Source of the DNA: Kitagawia praeruptora
Lineage: Eukaryota > Streptophyta > Magnoliopsida > Apiales > Apiaceae
Reading direction: 5' to 3'
Length of the DNA stretch: 64,000 nucleotides
Assembly: GCA_037693485.1 (NCBI GenBank)
Contig: CM075347.1
Span: 137,238,501 to 137,302,500 of the forward strand
Part shown: piece after piece, positions 44,806 to 54,785 of the stretch
Position numbering within the stretch: position 1 is the first letter of the stretch
How the letters are laid out: every line of letters starts with the position of its first letter
Notes under the pieces: generated by a model
What the model saw: the letters and a program-made list of their open reading frames with translations, nothing else
Databases searched by the model: none
Told to the model about the DNA's origin: nothing
Position numbers and translations under genes: made by a program

Positions 44806-44948
44806 GTTGTGAACCATTACCTTAGCATTCATACTACACTGAAAAATAATAGGAGCAGTTGTATTATCAGCAAGACAGGAGCTATTCCATCATGGATCAA
44901 ACCAAAGAGAAATTGTAGTGCCATCTCCAATCAAATATTTGACTTTTT
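44806..44948 (-). mobile_element. LINE ORF2 C-terminal relic (right half)
   Basis: The minus strand reads KYLIGDGTTISLWFDP, a typical LINE motif, then continues into the half at 31490-31724 once the Copia and one gttgt are removed. One in-frame stop is visible. Confidence 0.75.
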
Positions 44949-45199
44949 ACATTATTCATTATAAGTAGTGTTGATTAATAATTTACGTATAATTTATAAA
45001 ACAAAATATAGTCATGAATGATTTTATATGATTCGTATTTGTGAGTAATTTAATACAGTGAAATTTTTATATTTAATACTAATACGAAATTAATGATATT
45101 AATAATAAAAAATATGCGTTGACAAATATGTTCAACTCAACAAAAAAAGTGAAAAAGTTTTTAGGAAGAGAGGAAGTAACTCAAATTTATGTGTGTCAA
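44949..45199. other. Intergenic, nothing recognised
   Basis: AT-rich sequence. Its right end (gtgtgtcaag) is the acceptor before the TNL relic. No repeat ends seen. Confidence 0.4.
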
Positions 45200-45566
45200 G
45201 GAACACAAGCAAATCTAGGAGTCGCTACCTTTACTACGGGAAGACCATATCAATCTTTGGACGGGTAATATCCTTTGTCCCTTTTCCATGTCCCCTTCTG
45301 TGTTTCCTACTTTTTAGTATTAAAAGAGTGTTCCTGACAGGACCCATTTTAAATAAAATAATATTTTTATTTTCCTTAAAATGGGTCTCGTCAAGTGCAC
45401 TCTTTTAATATTAAATTAAAGAGCAGGCATGACATGGAGAAAGGAATAGAGGATCCGGACTCTCTTTGGGCTCGTGAGTAGCAGTCATTTTGCTGCTGAA
45501 ACATTTAAGAGGATGAGTAAACTAAGATTTCTTTACCTCGAAAATGTAAATCTCATCGAAAGTTTA
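45200..45566 (+). pseudogene. Third TNL relic (linker exon only)
   Basis: After an acceptor-like gtgtgtcaag, the sequence opens GTQANLGV, then is broken by a 202-bp MITE. It resumes with HFAAETFKRMSKLRFLYLEN, near-identical in type to the linker of the pseudogene at 5600-5926. No TIR, NB-ARC or LRR remains on either side. Confidence 0.8.
45261..45462. mobile_element. Fold-back MITE, 202 bp, in the TNL relic
   Basis: The arms fold back (agtattaaaagagtg...cactcttttaatatt; gacccatttta...taaaatgggtc). The duplication tctttgg lies at 45254-45260 and 45463-45469; a 7-8 bp duplication fits a hAT-type element. Confidence 0.75.
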
Positions 45567-45938
45567 TTTGTCATATTTAATAGAGTAAAATATAATAATT
45601 GGACAATTTTTTTGAAAATCAAGTTAAAATTCGATAGGTTTGCTAGGCTCGACAAGTTCGATAAGAAAATAAGTTTAATAAATTTGAAAACTCGTCAAAA
45701 AACTCATTATATTCGAAAATTTAAACTCGGCTCAATTAATTCATGAGCCGAACTCGAACATGATCGATTATTTTTTGACTCGACTCGATTCGATAAAAAA
45801 AATTCGAGCTCAATTGTGAAAAGCTCATTTGACTCAAATTATAATCCTAGATAAGTTAAAGGATCCTTTATTAACATATATAGGTACTTCATAATTAAGG
45901 TTGTGTAAATATGTCACCTTAACCTCTATTATAGTTAA
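45567..45938. other. Intergenic, ctcga-rich AT sequence
   Basis: Contains a segment rich in ctcgac/gattcgat phrases (45600-45830), a composition common in hAT element ends. No boundaries determined, no gene. Confidence 0.35.
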
Positions 45939-46905
45939 CTAGGCAACTTATCCGCGCTTTGCGCGGTTCATTAATTTTCATTTTAAAATATTGAAAATAG
46001 ATGAATTATTTTAAAAAATGATTGGTCTCATAAGAATTTGTTTTAAAAAAATTAATTTAAAACAATTTACATGAATTATAGGTTTGAAGATACTCTCTTT
46101 ATATATATAAAATTTTCATAATCTCAAAATTATCATAATATAAAAAGTATCAATTAAAATACAAATGTAATCTTTACGATCAAAAGTTATAACTATTATA
46201 TATAATAACATTTTTTAAAACTGACGCCCCTCTCATAATATACAAGTTCAATATTAGTGTAAGAATTTATTTAATTAGAATATTAATTTATTTCGACACA
46301 ATATACTGAACAACAACGGGTGTATAACTTTTTTTTATCGATTTAATCTACCGAGAAAATTAGGTTTTTTCAATTTAATCGGTTTGGTTATAACCCATGT
46401 GTAAAAACAAAAAAACAATTTGTACTATTTTTATTACAGGTTTTAAGTTAAGATTTATATACTTCTATAATTTATTACGATTTTCATAATCATTAATGCT
46501 AAAAATTGCTGGAATTGCTTGAGAAGTTAAGGATCGTCTGTATTACAATTGTCCGGAAAGAAATTGGAGTGGTATTCGTTAAGGGATAAAAAAGGATGCA
46601 ATGTAAACAAATTTTAGTCATCATTTTACCTAAAAATTAATTTAATTATATATGTAATTAATATTTAATATTGAAATAATAAATATAATGCTCAAATAAA
46701 GTTTTATAATTTTTAAAATAAATAAAATAATATGAATTTAATACATATTTATTAGGTATAGTTAATGACTAATTAATATGTCATTAAGAGATATTTAATG
46801 CAAGAAAATAATTTTTTTAAGAAAATAAAAAAGTGAAAATTCAAGAAAAATATATTAAACGCTTCTAGTGCATTTCCGATCTCCGGGCATTATAATATAT
46901 ATAGA
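45939..46905 (-). mobile_element. Short non-autonomous Helitron
   Basis: Read on the minus strand: the 5' end tctatatatattataatgccc starts at 46905 next to host A. The 3' end has hairpin ccgcgcaaagcgcgg, then ctag (45939-45942) against host T. About 967 bp, no coding capacity. The 5' border could instead be at 46909, since gat occurs twice. Confidence 0.75.
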
Positions 46906-46916
46906 TAGATAATAGT

Positions 46917-47063
46917 TTTTAATTGTACATTAATATGTAAGTGTAACCTTTATTATAATAATTAATAGTAAGTACTTCTAATTGTACATTAATACGCAAG
47001 TATAACCTCTATTATAATAATTAATAGTAACTTCTAATTGTACGTTAATATGTAAGTGTAATG
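46917..47063. repeat. Tandem repeat, three ~55-bp units
   Basis: Three copies of ttctaattgtacattaatatg...taacctctattataataatt between the Helitron and the CACTA element. Confidence 0.75.
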
Positions 47064-47414
47064 CATGTGTATAAATAGCTATTCTTGGTGGATCATTATC
47101 CAGACACTACAAGAATTTTGCTATCAGACGACACTCATCAGACAACGCTTCGACGAAAAAGCGTTGGCTGAAAATTTCACACAACGGTTTTTTTTTCAAG
47201 CTTTTCGTTGTATTGTCTGATAGTGAACTTAACGACAGTTTTAAAAAGTGTCGTCTGACAGATCAAAATAGACATCCGTTTTACAACGGTTTTTGAAAGT
47301 AGTGTTGGCTAACAGTTTGTCTTACAATGGTTATGAAAACCGTTGTAAAACTTAGACAACTGTTTTTATCAGATATTGCTTCAAAAGTAGTCACACAACG
47401 GTGGCTAAATACTA

Positions 47415-47501
47415 TTGTCTGATTTTAACAACACTTTTTGAAAGCATTGTCTGAAGTTTCTTCAGACAATGCTTTCAAAAAACGTTGTTAAAATCAGACA
47501 A
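47415..47501. repeat. Near-perfect 42-bp hairpin in the CACTA subterminal zone
   Basis: Arms 47415-47456 and 47460-47501 differ at two of 42 positions; the loop is ttt. Each arm contains cagacaatgctttcaaaaa-type subterminal motifs. Confidence 0.9.
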
Positions 47502-48185
47502 GTGTTTTGATAGACGTTGTATAAAATGTAATCAGATAATGGTTTATACAAGCATTTTATAAATAAACCGTTGTCTCATGTGACAGCACGTGATTGGTGG
47601 TAAATCTTTCACCTGGATTGCTGAGGTGGCGAAATAAGAGCCCTTGATTGAAATGAGATTAGATATTAGCCGTTAGATTAAGAAAATATATATACATGTT
47701 CACACAACGGGTTTGCATATAAAACCGTTGTCTTCAACACTTTCAGACAAGCCTTTTCAAATTTAAACTGTTGTCATAAACTTATATATACAATAGTTTT
47801 ACAAATAAACCGTTGTCTGATGTGATAGCACGTGATTGGTGGAAAATCTTTCACTTGGATTGCTGAGGTGGCGAAATAAGAGCCCTTGATTGAAATGAGA
47901 TCCGATATTAGCCGTTAGATTAAGAAAATATTAGCTGTTATCAGACAACGGTTTATTATGTTAATTTATATTTATGTTGAAAAAAACATGACTAGTGTCA
48001 GACAACGGTATCTTTATAACATATCGTTGTCTGAAGCTTCACATTACAATTGTATTTGTTAAAATACCGTTGTGTGTTATCAGACAACGGTTTATTTGTC
48101 CAAAACCGTTGTCTAGTATCACTCGAGACAACGGTATTTGACAAATAACCATTTCGTTTAGCAAGACCACTTCGTTTATTAAATA

Positions 48186-49092
48186 TTAAATTTTACAAAC
48201 CAAATTAATTTTTTATTTTTTGAAAATTTATGAATATCATTATATTAGATATATCTTAACATCCGTACGGTTGGATCGCAGAGAAATAGTTTTTAAAAAA
48301 TAGAAACAATAATCAGTGACAAAGCACGCGTTACGGGTACTAGTCAATATACTAGTGATCTACTAAGATCTCCGACCAAATTAATTTTTTATTTTTTGAA
48401 AATTTGGGAATATCAATATATTAGATATATATCTTAACATCCGTATGGTTGGATCGTAGAGAAATAATTTTTAAAAAATAGAAACAATAATCAGTGACAA
48501 AATACGAGTTACGGGTACTAGTCAATATACTAGTGATATATTAAGATCTCCAACCAAATTAATTTTTTATTTTTTGAAAATTTGGGGATATCAATATATT
48601 AGGTATATATTGACATCCATGCGGTTGGATCGTCGAGAAATAATTTTTAAAAAATAGAAGGAACAATCCGTGACAAAGCAATAGTTACGGGTACTAGTCA
48701 ATATACTAGTGATCTACTAAGTTCTCCAACCAAATTAATTTTTTATTTTTTAAAAATTTGGGAATATCTATATATTAGATATATCTTAACATCCGTATGG
48801 TTGGATCGTAGAGAACTAATTTTTAAAAAACAGAAACAATAATCAGTGACAAAGCACGAGTTACGGGTACTAATCAATATACTAATGATCTACTAAGATC
48901 TCCAACCAAATTAATTTTTCAATTTTTGAAATTTTGGGAATATCAATATATTAGATATATCTTAACATCCGTACGGTTGGATCATAGAGAAATAATTTTT
49001 AAAAAATAGGAACAATAATCAGTGACAAAGCACGAGTTACGGGTACTATTCAATATACTAGTGATCTACTAAGATCTCCAACCAAATTAATT
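48186..49092. repeat. Tandem array, five ~176-bp units, inside the CACTA
   Basis: Units recur at 176-177 bp (catccgtacggttggatcg at about 48260, 48438, 48614, 48790 and 48966). Each begins accaaattaatttttt and carries gttacgggtactagtcaata. Same family as 29255-29940. Beyond it, 49098-49320 has a further two-copy repeat (aaaacctcccaaaagtaat). Confidence 0.88.
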
Positions 49093-49439
49093 TTTTAGTA
49101 TAAAACCTCCCAAAAGTAATATTCACTCTAAATAATCTCATCCCGATTATGCATAATATTTTTTAAAAATTAATGCATAATAATCTCATCCCGATCATCG
49201 AATAAATCATTCAAAAAATTAGAAAATTTAGTATTAATCTTGTATGATTTTTTAATATAAAACCTCCCAAAAGTAATATTCACTCTAAATAATCTCATCC
49301 CGATTATGCATAATATTTTTTAAAATTAATTTTTTGATGATCCAACCATGTGAATGTTAATATCTAATTATTTTAATAATGTGCACAAAAAGTAATTTAT
49401 ATTTATCTTATATAATTTTAAAATATAAATCTCTTAAAA

Positions 49440-50220
49440 AACTACTCACTTTAACAAATTTCATTTGGCCGCCTAACAAATTTCATTTCAATTTCATTTC
49501 CCCCTCTCTCTGTTCTCCCTCATTCCCCCCCTTTTGCTAATAATTTGTTTCCCACTTTCCCCCCTTAAACAAAAATTTTACCCTCTTCTCTCATTCACCC
49601 TCATTCTTCTCACACAAACAACTCACGCTCAAGACACACTCAAACAGTCACACTTATCTACTTCATCAAAATCAAAACCTAAACCCTCGATTGTTCATCT
49701 GTTCAATTCAAATCAAAATATAAAAATCGTTGCTAGTTCGATTGATATTTTTCACTACTCGATTAGCTATCAAGAAGGCTCGATTTGCTCTCTTCTCTCC
49801 TTGATTTGTTCGATTTGCTCTCTTGCTTACTGTATTTTGCTTGATTGGCTGATGAATTGTACATACAACCTTCCTCCACCGGCTCAGTTGGTTATTTTCT
49901 TGTTTTGTTTTTTTGAATAGTGTGTGTGTTTTTGAGATATGGGTGGTTTGATAATGGGGTTTTGATGGGTCTTTTTAGGTTAAGACTAGTATGACTATGA
50001 GATTTTTTTTTTGTAGAAATTTGTTGTGTGTTTAATTATTTGTTGTGTTTGCAGCTAGGGTTTTGTTTTGTGCTGCTAAGATTGTGTCAGGGTTGATGAG
50101 GAAGGCGGTGGTTGCGGCCAGGGTTAAGGCGGAGAGGAAGGCCAAGGCTGCTAAGAATGTAGCTTGGGTGTGTGAGTATCCTGATGGTGATTTTCAGTGT
50201 TTTCAACTACAACTTTTCAG
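49440..50220 (+). other. Captured leader and unrecognised exon in the Pack-CACTA
   Basis: 49480-49640 is CT-rich and looks like a plant 5' UTR. 50055-50220, after ttgcag, is GC-richer and encodes AKIVSGLMRKAVVAARVKAE and then EYPDGDFQC, clearly coding in character but not a family I recognise. It may be the start of a fifth captured gene and could provide a promoter. Confidence 0.5.
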
Positions 50221-50401
50221 GAATCACTAGTGTTTTTCCTTTCCTGGATTCTCAGTGCTAGTTAGTCAACTTCTTGATTCTCTTTTCTGTTTCATCTCAT
50301 CTAAAAAATATGCCCTATTTTCATTTATATGTATATACCTATCTGAGTTCAAAGTCTTGTATTTGCAGCTTGTTGTTTATAAGATCTGCTTTGCATTTTA
50401 G

Positions 50402-50545
50402 GTGTTATTATCTGTACTTGGTGAGGTAGCTGGTCTTTATGAAGCTTGGTTAAGACATGGACGATTGCCTTGGAAGACTCTGTTCCAGCCAGCCATCAAA
50501 CTTGCCAAAGATGGATTTATGATTGCTCCGTATTTTGGCAAAGAA
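50402..50545 (+). pseudogene. Captured gamma-glutamyltransferase exon fragment
   Basis: After an acceptor (ttttag) the frame encodes GEVAGLYEAWLRHGRLPWKT and LFQPAIKLAKDGF, a hallmark of gamma-glutamyltranspeptidases. Only about 48 residues are present. It runs without a stop into the SERINC piece, so the two genes were joined inside one exon. Confidence 0.85.
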
Positions 50546-50667
50546 GAGGCAGAAGACAAAGATGAGGTTCCATATGGCTATGGTTTCTTTCATCTTGTGT
50601 TTACCACTGGTGCCATGTACTTTGCAATGCTATCAAGTAGTTGGAATACTCATCATGTCGCTGCAAA
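50546..50667 (+). pseudogene. Captured SERINC (TMS membrane protein) exon fragment
   Basis: Encodes EDKDEVPYGYGFFHLVF and TGAMYFAMLSSSWNTHH, the highly conserved stretch of plant serine-incorporator/TMS proteins. It ends at a donor (GTAAGT at 50668). The frame is continuous with the glutamyltransferase piece upstream, giving an 89-codon hybrid exon. Splicing on to the next captured exon would be out of phase. Confidence 0.85.
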
Positions 50668-50864
50668 GTAAGTCCTCAAATCTTGTAGATTAGTTCTAGA
50701 TGGGTTTAAAACACTTACAGCCTACTGATTAGGACTCTGAGAATTTTAATATAAAAAAATGTAACCCTTTTGTTATTGTTATTGTTATTATTATTATTAT
50801 TATATAAAATATCTAAAAATCCTATATATTACATGTATACCCCATTGACAACACAATATTTCAG

Positions 50865-51928
50865 GTATTATAGACTCAAATTTCCACTTTGACTTGGAGG
50901 CATACGAGCATGAGGGTCATCTCTATCTTAGCTCCTTCTTTGTTATGACCTATGCTGTGAGTTTTGCCTGCATCACTACTACTGTTGTCCATGTTTTTCT
51001 GTTCCATGGAAGGTAAATTGTACTTTTAAGCTAAAATATTATCTTACATTAGAAATTTGGTAAATTTATTTGCATTGTTTTAAATACCCTATATCTTGTG
51101 ACGATTTTCACGTTTAAAGAGAAATAGCATGAAAGAATATTGTTTTTGTGATGTTTTGTTTAAGTAAATTCTGCTCACCCGATAAGATAAGAACGAACTA
51201 CTGATTTTGATTTAATAATCACCATCTCTACTAGTGATTATGATTTATAATGAAACTATTTTCCTTTGCGATATTTCCAACTCCTGATGTTTCATCATTT
51301 GTGTCATTTATGTATGTATGCCTACATAATTGGCTATCTTCCTTGAGCTACTACTTTGGTATATACTTTTAACTCACATTTACAATGTTTTAGAGAATTA
51401 TGGCAGCAAAGCAAGTCCGTTTTTCAGAATAAACATATGGATGTGCACACAAAGCTGATGAGAAAGTACAAGCAAGTACCAGAATGGTGGTTCACATGCA
51501 TTCCCTTGACAAACATTGTAGCAACCATATTCGTATGTGAATATTACAAAGACCAGCTACAGTTACCATGGTGGGGTGTCTTGCTAGCATGTGGAATTGC
51601 CTTCTTTTTCACCCTACCTATTGGGATCATCACTGCCACGACTAACCAGGTATCCCTTTGTCACTCTATGTAATATTTTACTTATTATTCTCTGAAAGTT
51701 ATTTATACATATATAAAGATACTTGGTATGCATTTGTTGCAATTTACATGTAAAGGTATGTGTATATATTCGCAGTGTTTATGTGAGATTAGTTTTGCAT
51801 CCTTGAATACATGATATTCTTTGGGCCGTAAATAAAAAAAAAAAATTGTTTCTCCTAAATCTCTTCTTGATCTACAGACTCCAGGCCTGAATGTGATCAC
51901 AGAGTATATCATTGGTTACTTGTACCAG
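50865..51928 (+). pseudogene. Captured oligopeptide transporter (OPT) exons
   Basis: Three pieces with intact GT/AG borders and agreeing phases: 50865-51012 (FHFDLEAYEHEGHLYLSSFF), 51394-51649 (ELWQQSKSVF; MRKYKQVPEWWF; PIGIITATTNQ) and 51878-51928 (TPGLNVITEYIIGYLYQ). They match consecutive exons of plant OPT family peptide transporters, with the original introns kept, so capture was from genomic DNA rather than mRNA. About 150 of the roughly 700 residues are present. Confidence 0.88.
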
Positions 51929-52256
51929 GTCACCCTGTGGCTAATATGTGCTTTAAAGTTTACGGATATATTAGTATGAAACAAGGGATTCTCTTTTTGC
52001 AAGATTTTAAACTTGGACATTGGTGATTCTTATATTACCCAACTTAACTAGGAAATGGCTTCAGTATATAATTATGGTTTTAATTACTAATTTCTGAAGA
52101 TTGTATAAACCTTAATTTTATGGAAGTTGCCTGTTTGAATATCTTTTATCATTCTTGAGGTAATGCGTTTAATACCAATTTTATGCATTTAAGTTTTCTG
52201 TTTGAAATATTTTGTTGTCTATGCATTTAAGTTGTCTATGCAAATAATGGCTTCAG

Positions 52257-52729
52257 CAGTTACATGGCAAACGGGAGAAATGGTGACACAGCTGTGGTTC
52301 CTCAAGCTGTCATGGGCCAGATGATGCCCTTGCCCATCGATGGGTCAGTTGTAGCACCTCCTGTTGCCCAGCGTGCTGGTCCAGTGGTACTATATCTTTG
52401 CCATCGTCTTATATTAATCCTGCAATTTTTTTTTCTTTGTTTGCAAGCTTTGATCAGATCCTCTACTAAATTCATGTATGTTAATGGTGTTGAAATTTCA
52501 GATGCTGGGCGAGAATTTGTATCCTCTCGTGCAGTATTTAGAGCATGAGCCTGCAGGAAAAGTAACTGGTATGTTGCTAGAGATGGACCAAACAGAGGTA
52601 CTTCATCTCATTGAATCCCCGGATGCATTAAAGAAAAAGGTCGTTGAGGCCATGGATGTGCTTCGCTTAGCAAACACAGGCACACAACAACAGCTCCTGA
52701 TGTTGTTAGAATGCTTCTTGATTGAGTGA
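52257..52729 (+). pseudogene. Captured 3' end of a poly(A)-binding protein gene
   Basis: Exon 52257-52386 encodes the linker end (SYMANGRNG, GQMMPLPIDGS). Exon 52502-52729, in phase 0, encodes the MLLE (PABC) domain: MLGENLYPLVQYLEHE, KVTGMLLEMDQTEVLHLIES, DALKKKVVEAMDVL, with a stop at 52727-52729. The signature KVTGMLLEMDQTE is intact. The following 150 bp look like its 3' UTR and would provide a termination region for a chimeric transcript. Confidence 0.9.
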
Positions 52730-53738
52730 AGTAGAGGCAGCAACAGTTCAATGGACAAGTTCTAGTATGATAGGGCTTTGATTTTGTCCTTTTATTTTAG
52801 TGGACAAGTTGTGTATTTGTAATTTTGGTAATATTTGGATTTTTCTAGTCAATTAGGGCATTATCATGAATACTTGTTATTCCATGTAACAGACAATGCT
52901 TTTTAATACCCAAGATTTATAAAAAAATCACGTGTCTTATACATTCAGACAACATGTAGTAAGCACAACAAGTGTGGTGTACTTAAACCACATACAACAC
53001 AATAACGAAATGAAAACGTTGTAGGTTAAACACTTACACAATGCTTTTGCAAAATTAAGAACGTAGTGTCTTATACATTGAGACGACATGTAGTAAGCAC
53101 AACAAGTGTGGTGTACTTAAAACACATACAACATAAAAATAAAATGAAAACGTTGTAGGTTACACATTTACACAATGCTTTTACAAAAATAAAACGTAGT
53201 GTCTTATACATTCAGACAACATGTAGTAAACAAAGCAAGTGTGGTGTACTTGTAACACATACAACATACTAATCAAACTAAACTGCTGTCTAATTACATT
53301 TCACACAACACTTCTGTTACAAAAAGACCAATGTCTATACCATAAAGAAACAATAGATTATATTTTATAAACCATGGACTTCGGTGAAATTAGACAACAG
53401 TTCGACTCTCAGAAACACTTGAGTGATGTGAAATTGGACAATGGTTTCTTGTGAAACTATTGTCTATACCAGCTTTCAGACCACAGTTTTGAAATCACGT
53501 ATGTTATCTGTCTGCAACACAGACAACGGTTAAGCTGGTGTTGTCTGATACGCATAACAGACGGCATCTCAATAGACCACGGAAAATCAGGGCTTCACAC
53601 GACGGTTTAAATGCGTTGTCTGAATCAAAAAATCTTGTAATGAGAAATCAACAAGAAAAGTTTTGTCACGTACTCGTCAAAACACAAACAAATTACGATT
53701 TTGTAACTCATTACTAAAAAATAGAGAAGGCCTCAATT

Positions 53739-54049
53739 ATGCTTATCATCTCCTTTGCCTTGATATTTTCTGTTTCAAGTAAGTTGAATATCTTTTTCGT
53801 AGCTAGCTATTAGTACGTAAACATATGTATGCGGAATTAATAATGGTGGTTGTGCAGGTTCATCACGGTTGTCAAACAAGGTGGTACAAGGGCTAGAAGC
53901 AGGTGCTCCGTACCATATCATGATTTTTGCTACATGCGAAGGAAACATATATAGCCAAGGACAATGCTACTTGTCTCGCAATATGTGAGCATTTCGCTTG
54001 TCCTGGTCAGTGTTACCGTGACCAGGCAAGCAAAACTTGTTGTAAATGA
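53739..54049 (+). pseudogene. Small secreted cysteine-rich (defensin-like) peptide relic
   Basis: Exon 1, 53739-53778, encodes a hydrophobic start (MLIISFALIFSVS), likely a signal peptide. A GT/AG intron leads to exon 2 at 53858. The spliced frame stops at TGA 53986-53988. Another frame of exon 2 continues to TGA 54047-54049 with a Cys-spaced tail (CLAIC, then CPGQC, then CC) like plant defensin-like peptides. One indel in exon 2 would explain the break. It lies directly beside the CACTA right end. Moderate confidence only. Confidence 0.45.
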
Positions 54050-54630
54050 TTAAAGTGTGTCGTCTTTTACCATCCTGCAGATTCATTTAACTTTTGTGAT
54101 ACTTTCATAAAAAATAAATGATCTTTCAGTTTTCTACTTAATTTCTATACGATGAGGCTAATTGAGGGGATGGGAGCAAACTTGATCCCATGCTGTTCCT
54201 CATGCAGTTTTAATATGAATTAAAAAGACCAAGTATTCGTCAAAAAAAAAAAAAAAAGACCAAGTAAGAAACGGATGAAACTGAGAATAAAAAAACAAAA
54301 GTAAATCTAATACGGAGTACAATTTTAACATGACAATTCGACTTAATTAAAATTTTGCATACATGTTAAGAAACTTGCATTTTTTCGTTTTTGGACTAAT
54401 TTTATCAACGCTTGTATTAATGATAAATATTTAGATATGTTTGACAATAACCAACGACAATTAAATACACATATAAAAGAATAAATAAACAAATGTAGTT
54501 ATAGTTTTGGGAAAACAAAATAGAAACATAACCAAAATGACGTAGAACGGTTGACATATATGTTAGTAATATATTATTACGAGAAAATATGAGAATATTT
54601 AATGCTTAACTATGGTTAACATTTCCATAT
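54050..54630. other. Intergenic, nothing recognised
   Basis: AT-rich sequence with an A-run at 54242-54256 next to a repeated gaccaagta, which could be a small retroposon tail. The receptor-kinase duplication starts at about 54631. Confidence 0.4.
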
Positions 54631-54785
54631 TATTATTAAGTATATGTTGCATCTAAAACAAAATTTTCAGATGAGACTAAAACATATATATATATGGAAA
54701 CATAAATTGGGTTTGTTGAGCCAAGATAAATTTCAGTTGAGTGCTGCCTTCTGTAGTTAGCGAGGTAGAGGAGTAGGAGATAGAG

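Larger units (their letters stand above)
47105..53642 (+). mobile_element. Pack-CACTA transposon carrying host gene fragments, 6538 bp
   Basis: The left end is cactacaagaattttg; the right end is the inverted form, ...aaaaaatcttgtaatg. The 3-bp target duplication is aga (47102-47104, 53643-53645), as for CACTA (En/Spm) elements. Both subterminal zones (47130-48140 and 52880-53640) are packed with direct and inverted copies of cagacaacggtt. There is no transposase. Instead there is a 175-bp tandem array, then plus-strand pieces of at least four unrelated host genes with intact splice borders. Non-autonomous and mobilised in trans by inference. No comparable gene-rich stretch exists elsewhere in the window. 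Confidence 0.9.

Noticed and set aside
49534..49920. 128-codon frame at the start of the captured series
   Set aside because: It starts at TTG and is low-complexity Ser/Leu-rich translation of a CT-rich leader; treated as untranslated.
50402..52729. Real host genes for OPT transporter, SERINC or PABP
   Set aside because: Each is only a small exon piece, all in one row inside CACTA ends with a target duplication.
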